A DNA stretch of 33,190 nt from Rubripirellula sp. (GTDB lineage Bacteria > Planctomycetota > Planctomycetia > Pirellulales > Pirellulaceae). Below are positions 25,026 through 33,190 of the stretch, one piece after another. Location of the stretch: positions 1 to 33,190 of the forward strand of contig JAPKCI010000049.1 in NCBI GenBank assembly GCA_028823035.1. Reading direction: 5' to 3'. A program made the position numbers and the translations under genes. The notes beneath the pieces are model-generated. The model had not been told where the DNA came from. It did not search any database and worked only from the letters and a program-made list of their open reading frames with translations. The stretch's first letter is position 1, and the number at the start of each line of letters is the position of its first letter.

Positions 25026-27454
25026 TCCGACTTTCCTTACTATTACTGATCTGTGTCGGTACGAACTCAGTGCAAGCTCAAGGCTCTGGACGCGAGGTGC
25101 TTCAGCCGTTTCTGAAGTCCTATTGCATCAAGTGCCACGGACCTGACAAACAAAAGGGGGATCGTCGTTTTGATCGATTGTCTGCCGTCGAAAGCAGTGT
25201 TGAAGATGCAGAATTGCTTCAAGAGATTCTTGATCAATTGAATCTGGTGGAGATGCCGCCGGAAGACGAGACACAGCCGTCCGAGGCGGAACTGAAGCGA
25301 GTCGTTTCGCTGCTGACGAGTTCTCTTGCCAAGGCACGCGAAGAGGCACGCGAGAACGTCGGCAAAGTCGTGATGCGTCGTCTGAATCGCGTTGAATACC
25401 GCAATACGATTCGCGATCTTTTTCAATTAACAATGGTCGACTTCGATCCCACAACTACGTTTCCTGCAGACGACTCGACGGAAGGTTTCGACAACGTTGG
25501 CGAAGGCCTGGTTACATCGGATTATCTGCTCCGCAACTATCTTGAAGCAGCTCGCAAGGTGGCGGACAAAGCCATTCTTCCCGGGCCTCGGCCACAAATG
25601 ATCGATTACCAGAGTGGAGGCAAAACTGGTGTTGATTCGTCGCAGGAAGTTCTTAGCGGCGTAACGGTCGATAAGGAATGGCGCAAAGAAGCCGGGCGTT
25701 TGTTCATCAAGTTTCGTCAACCATTGGGACAGCCTTTGCTCGACAAGAAGCGAGGCGTCCCCGCCGACGGCGAGTATGTCATTCGATTCACGGCGAAGGC
25801 AGTGCGACGAAAGTCTCGCTACAAGGATGAAGACCTGCGATACAATTCGAGTGAACCGATGCGGTTGTCCATTTCCATCGATTCACGAGAGCTCGGCGCA
25901 ACTGCCCATCGGATCATCGGCGAATACGAAATCCCCGACGACAAGGTGATCGAAATCGAGCATCGCGTCTGGCTTGAAAAGGGGTTTACCTTTCATGTGC
26001 ACTGGGCCAATGGCCCGAATGGCTCGTTCAAACGCATCCTGCGGAAAGTTTTGCCCAAGTACAACAAGGATGCTCTTTATCCCATCCGCAATCCGCCGGA
26101 GATGTACGTGGGATCAGGGCCTGAACTCCATGTTCATACTTTGGGGATCGAAGGGCCTTTTTACGATCAATGGCCACCCGCAGGATTCGCTCGGTTCTTT
26201 CCCGACCCTCCGAAGAAACCTGGAGCCAGCTACCTGGATGAGTCGTTGCTGCGTGTCGCTACTGCAGCATTTCGACGGCCCGTCAGCCGCGAAGAATTGG
26301 AGCCTTACCTCAGTTTGGCACGGAAGTATCACGTGAAGCACGGTGATTTCTGGTTGGCCGCAAAGTATGGCGTCCGAGCGATTCTGACTTCGCCGAACTT
26401 CCTGTATCTTGCTGAGACCAGACCCTCGGATTCTAAGAACCGTAAGGTGAGCGACCATGAGCTGTCGACGCGACTCTCCTACTTCCTCTGGAGTTCGATG
26501 CCCGACGACGAACTCCGCGCTGCCGCCGACCGGGGAGCCTTAAGTGATCCAAAGGTCTTGAGAAGACAAGTCGAGCGAATGCTCTTGGATCCCAAATCGT
26601 CCGCTCTCACCGAGAACTTTACAGGCCAATGGCTCGGCTTGCGAAAGCTAGGCGAAATGCCGCCCGACCCGGAAAAGAATCAAGCTTACTACGCCGACAA
26701 CCTCGAAGACGCGATGCGCGACGAGACACGGCTGTTCTTTGCCCATGTGCTGGAGGAGAACAGCAGTATCCTTGAGTTTATCGATTCGAATTACACGTTT
26801 CTCAATGCCGCGCTGGCACGCCATTACGGCATTCCCGGTGTTGACCACGAAGAATTCCAGAAAGTATCGCTCAAGCCAGAGTCTCATCGAGGTGGTTTAC
26901 TTGGACACGCCAGTATTCTCACCGCGACTTCGAACGGAGTCGAAACACAGCCCGTTGTCCGCGGGATCTGGGTGCTCAAGAATCTGTTGGGCACGCCACC
27001 CAATCCACCGCCACCCGACGTTGATCCAATCGAACCTGACACGCGTGGGGTCACGACGATCCGTCAGTTAATGGAGAAGCACCGCAACAATCCAACCTGC
27101 TACGAATGTCACCGCAAGATCGATCCCATCGGACTGTCGATGGAAAACTACGATTACGTTGGTGCCTGGCGAGATCGTTACAGCAAGCAACTGCCGATTG
27201 ATTCATTGGGTGAACTGCCAGACGGAACCACAATCCCTGGACCGGGCGGCATCAAGACATTCCTTCTCGATCGGCCGGGGCAGTTCACACAGTGCCTGAC
27301 CGAAAAGCTCTTTGTTTACGCGCTCGGGCGACGCCTAAGCTTCGCTGATCGCGACGACATCGACCAGATCGTCTCGGACATGCCGAAGCACAACTACGGC
27401 TTCCGGGATCTCGTTCAGAAAATCGTCGCGAGTGAGGCATTCCACATCAAATGA
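25022..27454 (+). CDS. Planctomycete cytochrome c / DUF1587-DUF1592-DUF1588-DUF1585 protein
   Basis: 810 residues, exported. The signal peptide MIRLSLLLLICVGTNSVQA is followed by a heme-binding CIKCH (35-39) with HGPDKQKGDRRFDRL, typical of planctomycete cytochrome C domains. Then DUF1587 (RLNRVEYRNTIRDLF, about 119-133, and TTFPADDSTEGFDNVGEGL), a beta-rich middle domain (about 200-390), DUF1592 (AAFRRPVSREELEPYLSLAR to FTGQWLGLRKLG), DUF1588 (HRGGLLGHASILTATSNG, TQPVVRGIWVLKNLLG) and DUF1585 at the end (EKLFVYALGRRLSFADRD). A second CxxCH, CYECH (693-697), lies in DUF1588, so two c-type hemes are possible. Probable periplasmic or surface redox partner of the DUF1552 protein; substrate unknown. 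Confidence 0.93.
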   Translation: MIRLSLLLLICVGTNSVQAQGSGREVLQPFLKSYCIKCHGPDKQKGDRRFDRLSAVESSVEDAELLQEILDQLNLVEMPPEDETQPSEAELKRVVSLLTSSLAKAREEARENVGKVVMRRLNRVEYRNTIRDLFQLTMVDFDPTTTFPADDSTEGFDNVGEGLVTSDYLLRNYLEAARKVADKAILPGPRPQMIDYQSGGKTGVDSSQEVLSGVTVDKEWRKEAGRLFIKFRQPLGQPLLDKKRGVPADGEYVIRFTAKAVRRKSRYKDEDLRYNSSEPMRLSISIDSRELGATAHRIIGEYEIPDDKVIEIEHRVWLEKGFTFHVHWANGPNGSFKRILRKVLPKYNKDALYPIRNPPEMYVGSGPELHVHTLGIEGPFYDQWPPAGFARFFPDPPKKPGASYLDESLLRVATAAFRRPVSREELEPYLSLARKYHVKHGDFWLAAKYGVRAILTSPNFLYLAETRPSDSKNRKVSDHELSTRLSYFLWSSMPDDELRAAADRGALSDPKVLRRQVERMLLDPKSSALTENFTGQWLGLRKLGEMPPDPEKNQAYYADNLEDAMRDETRLFFAHVLEENSSILEFIDSNYTFLNAALARHYGIPGVDHEEFQKVSLKPESHRGGLLGHASILTATSNGVETQPVVRGIWVLKNLLGTPPNPPPPDVDPIEPDTRGVTTIRQLMEKHRNNPTCYECHRKIDPIGLSMENYDYVGAWRDRYSKQLPIDSLGELPDGTTIPGPGGIKTFLLDRPGQFTQCLTEKLFVYALGRRLSFADRDDIDQIVSDMPKHNYGFRDLVQKIVASEAFHIK

Positions 27455-28749
27455 AATCGACTCTCATAGCTTTGTTGCTTTGTCTGTTCACAGCGACCGC
27501 AAGATCAGATGATCGACCCAACATTATTCTCATCATGGTCGACGATATGGGACGCGACTGGGTGAGCTGTTACGGTGCGCATCATCAGACTCCAAATGTA
27601 GACCGACTCGCGAAGCAGGGTGTGCGTTACGAAACAGCGTGGTGCACTCCCATCTGTACACCAACACGAGTGACGTTGCTGACCGGACAGTACCCGTTTC
27701 GGCATGGATGGACTCAGCACTACGACGTTCCCCGCTGGGGCGGTGAAGGTTTGAACTGGACGAAGTTCACAACGTTTGCACGCATCCTGCGCGATTCCGG
27801 CTACGTGACGGCCATCGGCGGCAAGTGGCAGATCAATCATCTGGGAAAACAGCCAGACGCTCTGAAACACCACGGATTCGATGAGCACTGTGTTTGGACT
27901 GGCGTTGAAGCCGGGCGTGCGGAAACGGAAGCTCGCTATTGGGACGGTCACATCATGACCAACGGTCGTCGTGCAACTGCGCCCTATGGCCCAGACACAA
28001 TCAATTCCTTTCTGATCGATTTCATCAGACGCAAGCGAGAGAAACCATTTCTCGTCTACTACCCAATGCTGCTCACTCACGGGCCACCTATGACAACACC
28101 ACAAAACAAGGATCATGCCCCGGAAGGCAAAGACGCTCTCTACGCCGGCAACGTCACTTACATGGATCAACTCGTCGGCAAACTGATTGAGGCCGTCGAC
28201 AAGGCGGGACTCGGACACAACACGCTGATTGTTTTCACGGGCGACAATGGATCGTCGGCCGCAGGTAAACTGAACGGAAAACCATTCGAAAAGGGAAAAG
28301 GCCGTGAAGCTGACCGAGGAGCCCATGTTCCGTTTGTCGTTCGTGCCCCCTTTCTGACATCGGGAGGTCGTGTGTCGCGAGACCTGATCGACTTTACCGA
28401 TCTGTCCCCGACATTCCTCGAATTGGCGAAGACCGCTCCACCAAAAGGTGTGACACTGGATGGACGGTCATTCGTGCCCAGCCTGCGAGGTAGCGAAGAT
28501 CCATTTGAAAAGCGCAACTGGATATTCTCGCAACTCGGCGACTTCCGAATGATTCGCGATTGGCAGCACATCCTGGACAGCAGTGGGAATTTCCACGATC
28601 TGACGAAAGACCCGCTCCAGCAGACCAAAGTCAGTCCCCTCGACAAGATCGCGCCCGGCCGTCGACAGCGACTTGAGATGATACTGAAACGCTTTCCCGA
28701 AAACGCTGCAGCGCCATTTCCAGAATATAGAGTGAGACACCGACAATGA
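27451..28749 (+). CDS. Secreted sulfatase (formylglycine-dependent)
   Basis: A 432-residue intact type I sulfatase. Signal peptide 1-19, then RPNIILIMVDDMGRDW with metal Asp residues 31-32. The formylglycine motif is C-T-P-T-R (69-73), followed by VTLLTGQYPFRHG. GKWQINHLG supplies the active-site Lys, LLTHGPP a conserved His, and IVFTGDNGSSAAG the second metal site. The C-terminus is short but complete in appearance. Sulfatases of this type need the formylglycine-generating enzyme, which is not in this window. Last gene of the operon, coupled by ATGA to the cytochrome gene. Likely periplasmic hydrolysis of sulfate esters on algal or other polysaccharides; the substrate cannot be read from sequence. 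Confidence 0.92.
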   Translation: MKSTLIALLLCLFTATARSDDRPNIILIMVDDMGRDWVSCYGAHHQTPNVDRLAKQGVRYETAWCTPICTPTRVTLLTGQYPFRHGWTQHYDVPRWGGEGLNWTKFTTFARILRDSGYVTAIGGKWQINHLGKQPDALKHHGFDEHCVWTGVEAGRAETEARYWDGHIMTNGRRATAPYGPDTINSFLIDFIRRKREKPFLVYYPMLLTHGPPMTTPQNKDHAPEGKDALYAGNVTYMDQLVGKLIEAVDKAGLGHNTLIVFTGDNGSSAAGKLNGKPFEKGKGREADRGAHVPFVVRAPFLTSGGRVSRDLIDFTDLSPTFLELAKTAPPKGVTLDGRSFVPSLRGSEDPFEKRNWIFSQLGDFRMIRDWQHILDSSGNFHDLTKDPLQQTKVSPLDKIAPGRRQRLEMILKRFPENAAAPFPEYRVRHRQ

Positions 28750-29005
28750 CAGTCCGCACGCCTAAGGCCGCGATAGATAAACGAAGACGGGCGTCATCGC
28801 CAAACCCGATAAATGCAATGCGGCGGACTGCAGGACGTCTTCAGGAAATGGCCTTCACCGGTCGCCGACTCCATACGCTGGTTTAGTCAGAACATGTGTG
28901 GAAACGCCATATCCAACACGAAATTGAGGTGATCTCGAAACTCACCTGATCGCGTGACGGTCACCTCGACCGTCATCAATTCGAGAAGCTCCGAACCGCG
29001 CGAAG
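28750..29005. other. Gap after the operon; short minus-strand scrap
   Basis: A minus frame from about 29000 to TGA 28889-28887 reads ELLELMTVEVTVTRSGEFRD, then HLNFVLDMAFPHMF. It looks more coding-like than its surroundings but matches nothing I know. No clear T-tailed terminator for the operon is seen. Confidence 0.3.
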
Positions 29006-29020
29006 TTAAAAAAAAACTTC
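29002..29020. repeat. Short hairpin with A7 loop
   Basis: gaagtt / aacttc around seven A's. It lies at the 3' end of the doubtful minus ORF and might act as a weak terminator. Confidence 0.25.
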
Positions 29021-29359
29021 AGCGTCCAAGCACAGCCTCCAACTCGCGTCGGCATCCACGACCGAGGTCGCGAACGCAAGATTGCCGGTCCGGTCGTAAG
29101 CGTAGTTTGCCAACACTTCGTTTCTCCTCACCTTGTGAGTTCGTATCGCGGGCAAATCGCGGCAGGTGAAGACTCCGTTTTCGGAACAGCCTGATTTCAG
29201 AGATCGATTCTCTTTCTTCAGTTCAGCAATTTCCGCCTTGATTTCATCATATTCGGCTGCTCGATTGATACGTGCTGTACCGAGATCTTTGACCCTCCAC
29301 CGGAAAAAACCGACACCCACAAATAATAAAATTCGCGACAGTCCCAAATGGTCAACCAT
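29006..29359 (-). CDS. Possible small membrane/coiled-coil protein
   Basis: No family recognised. From ATG 29359 (TTG 29395 is an alternative) the frame gives a hydrophobic segment (LGLSRILLFVGVGFF), a basic flank, and a short coiled coil (YDEIKAEIAELKKENRSLKS). This combination is common in small envelope proteins. The remaining 55 residues (CRDLPAIRTHKVRRNEVLAN onward) have no recognisable pattern. It is encoded alone on the minus strand between the operon and the next sulfatase. 29360-29707 shows no further gene. Confidence 0.35.
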   Translation of the reverse strand: MVDHLGLSRILLFVGVGFFRWRVKDLGTARINRAAEYDEIKAEIAELKKENRSLKSGCSENGVFTCRDLPAIRTHKVRRNEVLANYAYDRTGNLAFATSVVDADASWRLCLDAEVFF

Positions 29360-29707
29360 TAATCGTCCCGAAACACCCGCTCCGGCACCCCACAAAAGTA
29401 CACCATCAGCTGGTATTCATTTTACTTGGTTCCGGCATGCTTTTGACTCTTTGAGATTGAAATTGGATGTCACGTCAGTGTCACCGTGTCCACTCAGATT
29501 CCTACTGATCTGATGCAGATTTCCCCTCCGCCTGAGTTTCACAAACACAGCGGACACGGCTGATCAGTATCGACTGTTATTCCAGAACAACTCCGTAGGT
29601 TCAACTGGCAGGGCTTCTGCACAAATGAATTCGAGCCAGTCGATGGCTGGCCAATGTGCGTAAAGCAACACTGGTTCTGCAACGCTTTAAAACCTGCATT
29701 CCACCTA

Positions 29708-31168
29708 CTAAAAATTCCGAAACGGTGTGCGGGAAGGAGCAGCCTCCATTTCGTCAATCCATTCCTGATAGCGGATCTTTACCATTTTGAGCACCTCTGG
29801 TTTTTCCTCCGACAAGTCTCGGGTTTCCGCTGCATCGGCCTCTAAATCAAACAGCCCGCCAGCGTCACCCATCTGCACCCACTTCCATTTTCCAACACGT
29901 GCACCAACGTTGTCTTTGCGTTTCCAGAACATTTCGGTCCGCGGTGAATCAGTTTTTCTACGCAGCGTGTCCCACCAGTCAAAACCATCTTGAGCGACGT
30001 CGCTACGTGTGAGCGATCCAGTCGCAGCAGCCAAACTGGGAAACAGTTCCAGACTACTGAGGAAGGCATCGTTAACCGCACCGGCAGGAATGTCACCGTT
30101 GGGCCAGCGGACAATGCAGGGGACTCGAATTCCTCCCTCCCACATTTGTCCCTTATGTCCTTTCAAAGGCGTGTTGTCAGCACCACCGCTTCCACCATTG
30201 TCCGAAAAGAAAATGATGATCGTATTATCAAGTTGCTTCTTCTCTTCCAGCAGCGCAACGATCTTTCCGATCGCAGCATCCATGCAGGTGACTGCAGCTC
30301 GGTAATCGCGCCGCCTAGCCTCGGCAGTTGCGACTCGCGCCGCGCCTCCATATCGGTACTTATCCGACATTCTGAACTCCGGTTCTACCGGAGGATACAT
30401 GCTCTTGAATCGAGCGGGAGCCTGGACCGTCGAGCGAATTTCCGGCTCCAAAGCTGACGAATTATGTGGTGCGTTAAATGGCACATACAAAAAGAATGGG
30501 GCCTTGCCCGCATAAGAGTTGAGAAATCGAATGGCTTCACGCTCAAACAGATCAGTGCAGTAAACGCCCTTATCTTCGATCGTTGGACTGAAATTCCGGT
30601 ACATACTTGGAACGCCGTAACGTTCATGCGTGTAGTAGTCGATTCCGGTATTTACAAAGCCATAAAACTGGTCAAACCCGCGGGCATTGGGGAGAAACCT
30701 GCGTAGCGATCCCAAGTCCCACTTGCCAAACATGCCACTGTTGTAACCAGCTGTTTTCAGCATTCGCGGCAGAATAATCTCGCGAAGATCCATCCCCCCC
30801 AGACGCTCAAACGTGACAGCGTATTCTGCAGGTGTGTAACGATGTCCGTAATCAGGGGCCTCGTTACGGATCATATCGTAGATCCCGTTTCGCTGCGGGT
30901 AACGCCCTGTCAAAAAGGCTGCCCGCGATGGAGTGCAGGCAGGCCAAGCCACATAGAAATTAGTGAGCCGAGTGCCTTCCTTCGCCAAACGATCAAGTGT
31001 TGGAGTGATGATTCCATTACCGAGCAAACCCAGATCATTGTAACCCTGATCGTCCGAGACAATGAGAACAATGTTCGGACTCTTTGCAACGACGACCCCA
31101 AACAAGTTGACACCAAGTACAAATAGCACAGCGGGTATCATGCGAAGAAACCAGAACTGATTGTGCAT
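29708..31168 (-). CDS. Secreted sulfatase (formylglycine-dependent)
   Basis: An intact type I sulfatase of about 486 residues. The open frame extends to 31378, but the first 70 residues are unlikely. ATG 31168 starts a proper signal peptide (MHNQFWFLRMIPAVLFVLGV, cut near VVA); ATG 31180 or 31141 are alternatives. SPNIVLIVSDDQGYNDLG holds the metal Asp pair (39-40). The formylglycine motif is C-T-P-S-R (78-82), followed by AAFLTGRYPQRNG. MFGKWDLG supplies the active-site Lys, NAPHNSS the conserved His, and IIFFSDNGGSGG the second metal site. HKGQMWEGGIRVPCIVRWP and a normal C-terminal GLFDLEADAAETRDL follow. Divergent from the porin with about 450 bp between, so a shared control region for enzyme and porin is possible. 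Confidence 0.9.
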   Translation of the reverse strand: MHNQFWFLRMIPAVLFVLGVNLFGVVVAKSPNIVLIVSDDQGYNDLGLLGNGIITPTLDRLAKEGTRLTNFYVAWPACTPSRAAFLTGRYPQRNGIYDMIRNEAPDYGHRYTPAEYAVTFERLGGMDLREIILPRMLKTAGYNSGMFGKWDLGSLRRFLPNARGFDQFYGFVNTGIDYYTHERYGVPSMYRNFSPTIEDKGVYCTDLFEREAIRFLNSYAGKAPFFLYVPFNAPHNSSALEPEIRSTVQAPARFKSMYPPVEPEFRMSDKYRYGGAARVATAEARRRDYRAAVTCMDAAIGKIVALLEEKKQLDNTIIIFFSDNGGSGGADNTPLKGHKGQMWEGGIRVPCIVRWPNGDIPAGAVNDAFLSSLELFPSLAAATGSLTRSDVAQDGFDWWDTLRRKTDSPRTEMFWKRKDNVGARVGKWKWVQMGDAGGLFDLEADAAETRDLSEEKPEVLKMVKIRYQEWIDEMEAAPSRTPFRNF

Positions 31169-31180
31169 CGGGCAGACCAT

Positions 31181-31623
31181 GGAAAGCGTAACTCGGACGA
31201 ATGACCTTGAATCAGCGAAGCCAGCATTAACGCGTTTCCACGTCGCAAGAATCCCCTGACGATCATGAATCGAAAAGTGATCCAGATCCAACAAAAACCT
31301 GTACAGGAATAAAAACAGCCAAACCGGGCTACTCGCGTAAAATGCAATGGCGGCGGTAAACGGTAACGTTTGTACCACTTATTCCAACAGGGGATCATGA
31401 CAAATATACGGTCAAAAAGGGTCCTAACGAATACGCTAGTCCCTTTATTAAGATTCATCGGGACAGTGGCCAATACCCGCTTCATCCGTTTTCTTGATTG
31501 CCGATGTGATAAGAAGAGCAACCGAAGGGTTGACACCGATCGCTTCAGTTTGCTGGCTCGGATTGCCTGTAGGCATCTCTGATTCTCAGCGATCTAATGA
31601 TTAGAAGTCACGGAAGGTTTCGA
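31181..31623. other. Divergent intergenic region, sulfatase / porin
   Basis: About 440 bp between divergent starts. A TTGACA hexamer lies at 31530-31535 on the plus strand, about 90 bp before the porin, but no matching TATAAT-like hexamer stands 16-18 bp after it. Nothing else recognised. Confidence 0.4.
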
Positions 31624-33168
31624 ATGAAATACATAGGGAGCAGGATACGTCATGTCGTGACGGCCCTCATTGCGGGAACCTCCATTGGTACAGCAATTTC
31701 GCAAACAATGGCCGAGGAATCCGGAACTCTCTTTCAAGCCCTTGCACTGCCTTCTGTTTCCGTAACAACGGACAGCCTTCACAGCCCGCTTAGCATTTCA
31801 CAAGTAACCCACAACTCAGCAATCTTGGCAGAGGAGGCCGTTGTCGAGGCAGAAGTCTCCATCGAAGATCAGTTTGCAGTCATGCAAAAAAGGCTGGCCA
31901 AACTGGAAGAAGGTCTCGATGCGGCTGCTGTGAAAGCTGGCGACAAGAAAGGTGTCCACAGTGGATCGAGCAAGTCGACTATGAAAATAGGTGGTCGTGT
32001 CCATGTCGACGCGTGGGGATTCAACCCGACCGGTGGTCAAGTCTCGTTACTGAACAGTAAAGGCGGATTTACCGAGGACCCGCAAAACAGAATTGGGTTT
32101 CGTCGTGTGCGGTTCGGTGTCAAGGGAACCATCCGCGACAACATGAACTACAAAATTGAAATGGAGCTTGCCGGCGGAAACAAGACGGAGTTTCGGGATG
32201 TCTACATGGGCTGGACCGATCTTCCGTTTCTGCAAACGCTGCTACTGGGCAACCAAAAGCGCCCCTACGGTTTGGACCACCTGAACAGTTCGAGATACAA
32301 CGTCTTCCTCGAGCGTCCGTTTGTGATTGAAGCAAACAATCAGGACGCACGTCGCTTGGGTCTGGCATCCTATGGTTACTCGGACAATTTGCGATGGAAC
32401 TGGCGCTACGGGGTCTGGAATCAGCAAAACATTCAAAGCCTCGGCAACTACGTCGGTGATCACCTGCAACTCGAAGTCGCTGGTCGACTCGCAAGCACCG
32501 TCTGGTATGACGAGGTTAGTGGTGGCCGTGGGTACATGCACATGGCTATTTCTGGCGCCCATGCTGACACAGCCCAAAACGACACAAACGAAGCAGAGTT
32601 TCGAACCAGACCAGAAGCTCGCTCCGCCAATCGCTGGATCAATACAGAGCAGATTGAGGGGGCCGATTATTACAATCTGATGGGACTCGAGAGCGTCATC
32701 AACATTGGTGCATTGCAACTCGTTGGTGAGTACCAGAGTGTCTGGGTCGACCGTGACCTTGGCAACACCGACACGAACTTCAACGGAGGCTATTTCTACG
32801 CCAGCTACTTCCTGACCGGTGAGCACATGCCATGGGACCGAAAAGCTGGCACCTTAGCTCGGATCGTTCCGCTCCAGAACTTCTGGATAGTCGACCGTTG
32901 CGATGGATGCCGCGAGTCTGGCTGGGGAGCGTGGCAAATCGCCGCCCGCTACTCAAAAGCGGACTATAACGACCAGGATATTTTTGGTGGCGTCGGTGAG
33001 TCGTTTACCTTTGGTCTAAATTGGTACTGGAACTCCCATGCCAGAATGCAATTCAATTACATCAATGGCAAGATCAACGACCGCACCGTCAACACTGAGC
33101 CTATCTCTACACCTGGCGTGTCCGGCGACTATGACATTTATGGCGTTCGCTGGATGGTTGACTTCTAA
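31624..33168 (+). CDS. OprO/OprP-type outer-membrane porin
   Basis: 514 residues from ATG 31624, preferred over ATG 31597 because ggaagg stands 6 bp before it and a signal peptide begins at once (MKYIGSRIRHVVTALIAG, cut near TMA). After a linker comes a short coiled coil (IEDQFAVMQKRLAKLEEGLD), typical of trimerising planctomycete and OprO-like porins. The barrel starts TMKIGGRVHVDAWGF, with FRRVRFGVKGTIRDNMNYKI, GNQKRPYGLDHLNSSRYNVF and LERPFVIEANNQDARRLGL, all standard for phosphate-selective porin O/P. It ends in a strand with C-terminal aromatic F (GVRWMVDF), the outer-membrane assembly signal. Likely anion or polyanion channel. The divergent sulfatase suggests uptake of sulfated or phosphorylated products (inference). 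Confidence 0.92.
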   Translation: MKYIGSRIRHVVTALIAGTSIGTAISQTMAEESGTLFQALALPSVSVTTDSLHSPLSISQVTHNSAILAEEAVVEAEVSIEDQFAVMQKRLAKLEEGLDAAAVKAGDKKGVHSGSSKSTMKIGGRVHVDAWGFNPTGGQVSLLNSKGGFTEDPQNRIGFRRVRFGVKGTIRDNMNYKIEMELAGGNKTEFRDVYMGWTDLPFLQTLLLGNQKRPYGLDHLNSSRYNVFLERPFVIEANNQDARRLGLASYGYSDNLRWNWRYGVWNQQNIQSLGNYVGDHLQLEVAGRLASTVWYDEVSGGRGYMHMAISGAHADTAQNDTNEAEFRTRPEARSANRWINTEQIEGADYYNLMGLESVINIGALQLVGEYQSVWVDRDLGNTDTNFNGGYFYASYFLTGEHMPWDRKAGTLARIVPLQNFWIVDRCDGCRESGWGAWQIAARYSKADYNDQDIFGGVGESFTFGLNWYWNSHARMQFNYINGKINDRTVNTEPISTPGVSGDYDIYGVRWMVDF

Positions 33169-33190
33169 ACCACGAAGGAACGGATTACAT

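Overview
The window looks like chromosomal DNA of a planctomycete of the Rhodopirellula/Gimesia/Fuerstiella type. This is an inference from gene content. It holds a WD40-tailed Ser/Thr kinase with a DWG motif, several formylglycine-type sulfatases, a Tat-signal DUF1552 protein next to a planctomycete-type cytochrome c/DUF1587-1592-1588-1585 protein, a DUF3592 membrane protein and an OprO/OprP-type porin. I see no tRNA, rRNA or CRISPR array.

Layout. (1) 1-3150, minus: large kinase-WD40 protein running off the left edge, its tail built from near-identical 126-bp DNA repeats. (2) 3.2-6.0 kb: a doubtful small secreted ORF and a DUF3592 membrane protein with an LRR-like tail. (3) 6.0-17.35 kb: an accessory lipid or natural-product style locus. 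It contains a condensation-fold acyltransferase (HHxxxDG), two paralogous membrane GT2 glycosyltransferases, a PPM/LCMT-like methyltransferase with an in-frame 21-bp x4 tandem repeat, a second class I methyltransferase, the remnant of a third, an MMPL/RND exporter, and a thioester-reductase-like SDR with a possible SCP2-like tail. Together these suggest synthesis and export of an acylated, glycosylated, methylated lipid. The product and the chain-building enzyme are not visible. (4) 17.8-23.75 kb: a gene graveyard. It holds a sialidase with three in-frame stops, an SDR C-terminal scrap, an intact TPR/EF-hand-like secreted protein, a thioredoxin-like secreted protein with one in-frame stop, a sulfatase lacking its N-terminus, a sulfatase lacking its signal peptide and C-terminus, a transposase N-terminal remnant on the minus strand, and a sulfatase C-terminal fragment. 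(5) 23.75-28.75 kb: a tight operon of DUF1552, cytochrome c/DUF1592 protein and sulfatase, joined by ATGA overlaps. (6) 28.75-33.19 kb: a doubtful small membrane ORF, a secreted sulfatase (minus) and a divergent porin (plus).

How it fits together. The intact sulfatases, the exported DUF1552/DUF1592 pair and the porin fit a periplasmic programme for sulfated-polysaccharide or other polyanion use. The lipid-like locus is separate. The density of broken genes, the transposase remnant and the internal repeats mark this as a fast-changing accessory region. Three of the in-frame stops are TGA, and one replaces the Trp of an Asp-box exactly. Intact neighbours end in TGA, so decay is a better reading than a changed genetic code. 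All family calls come from reading motifs by eye; no database search was run.
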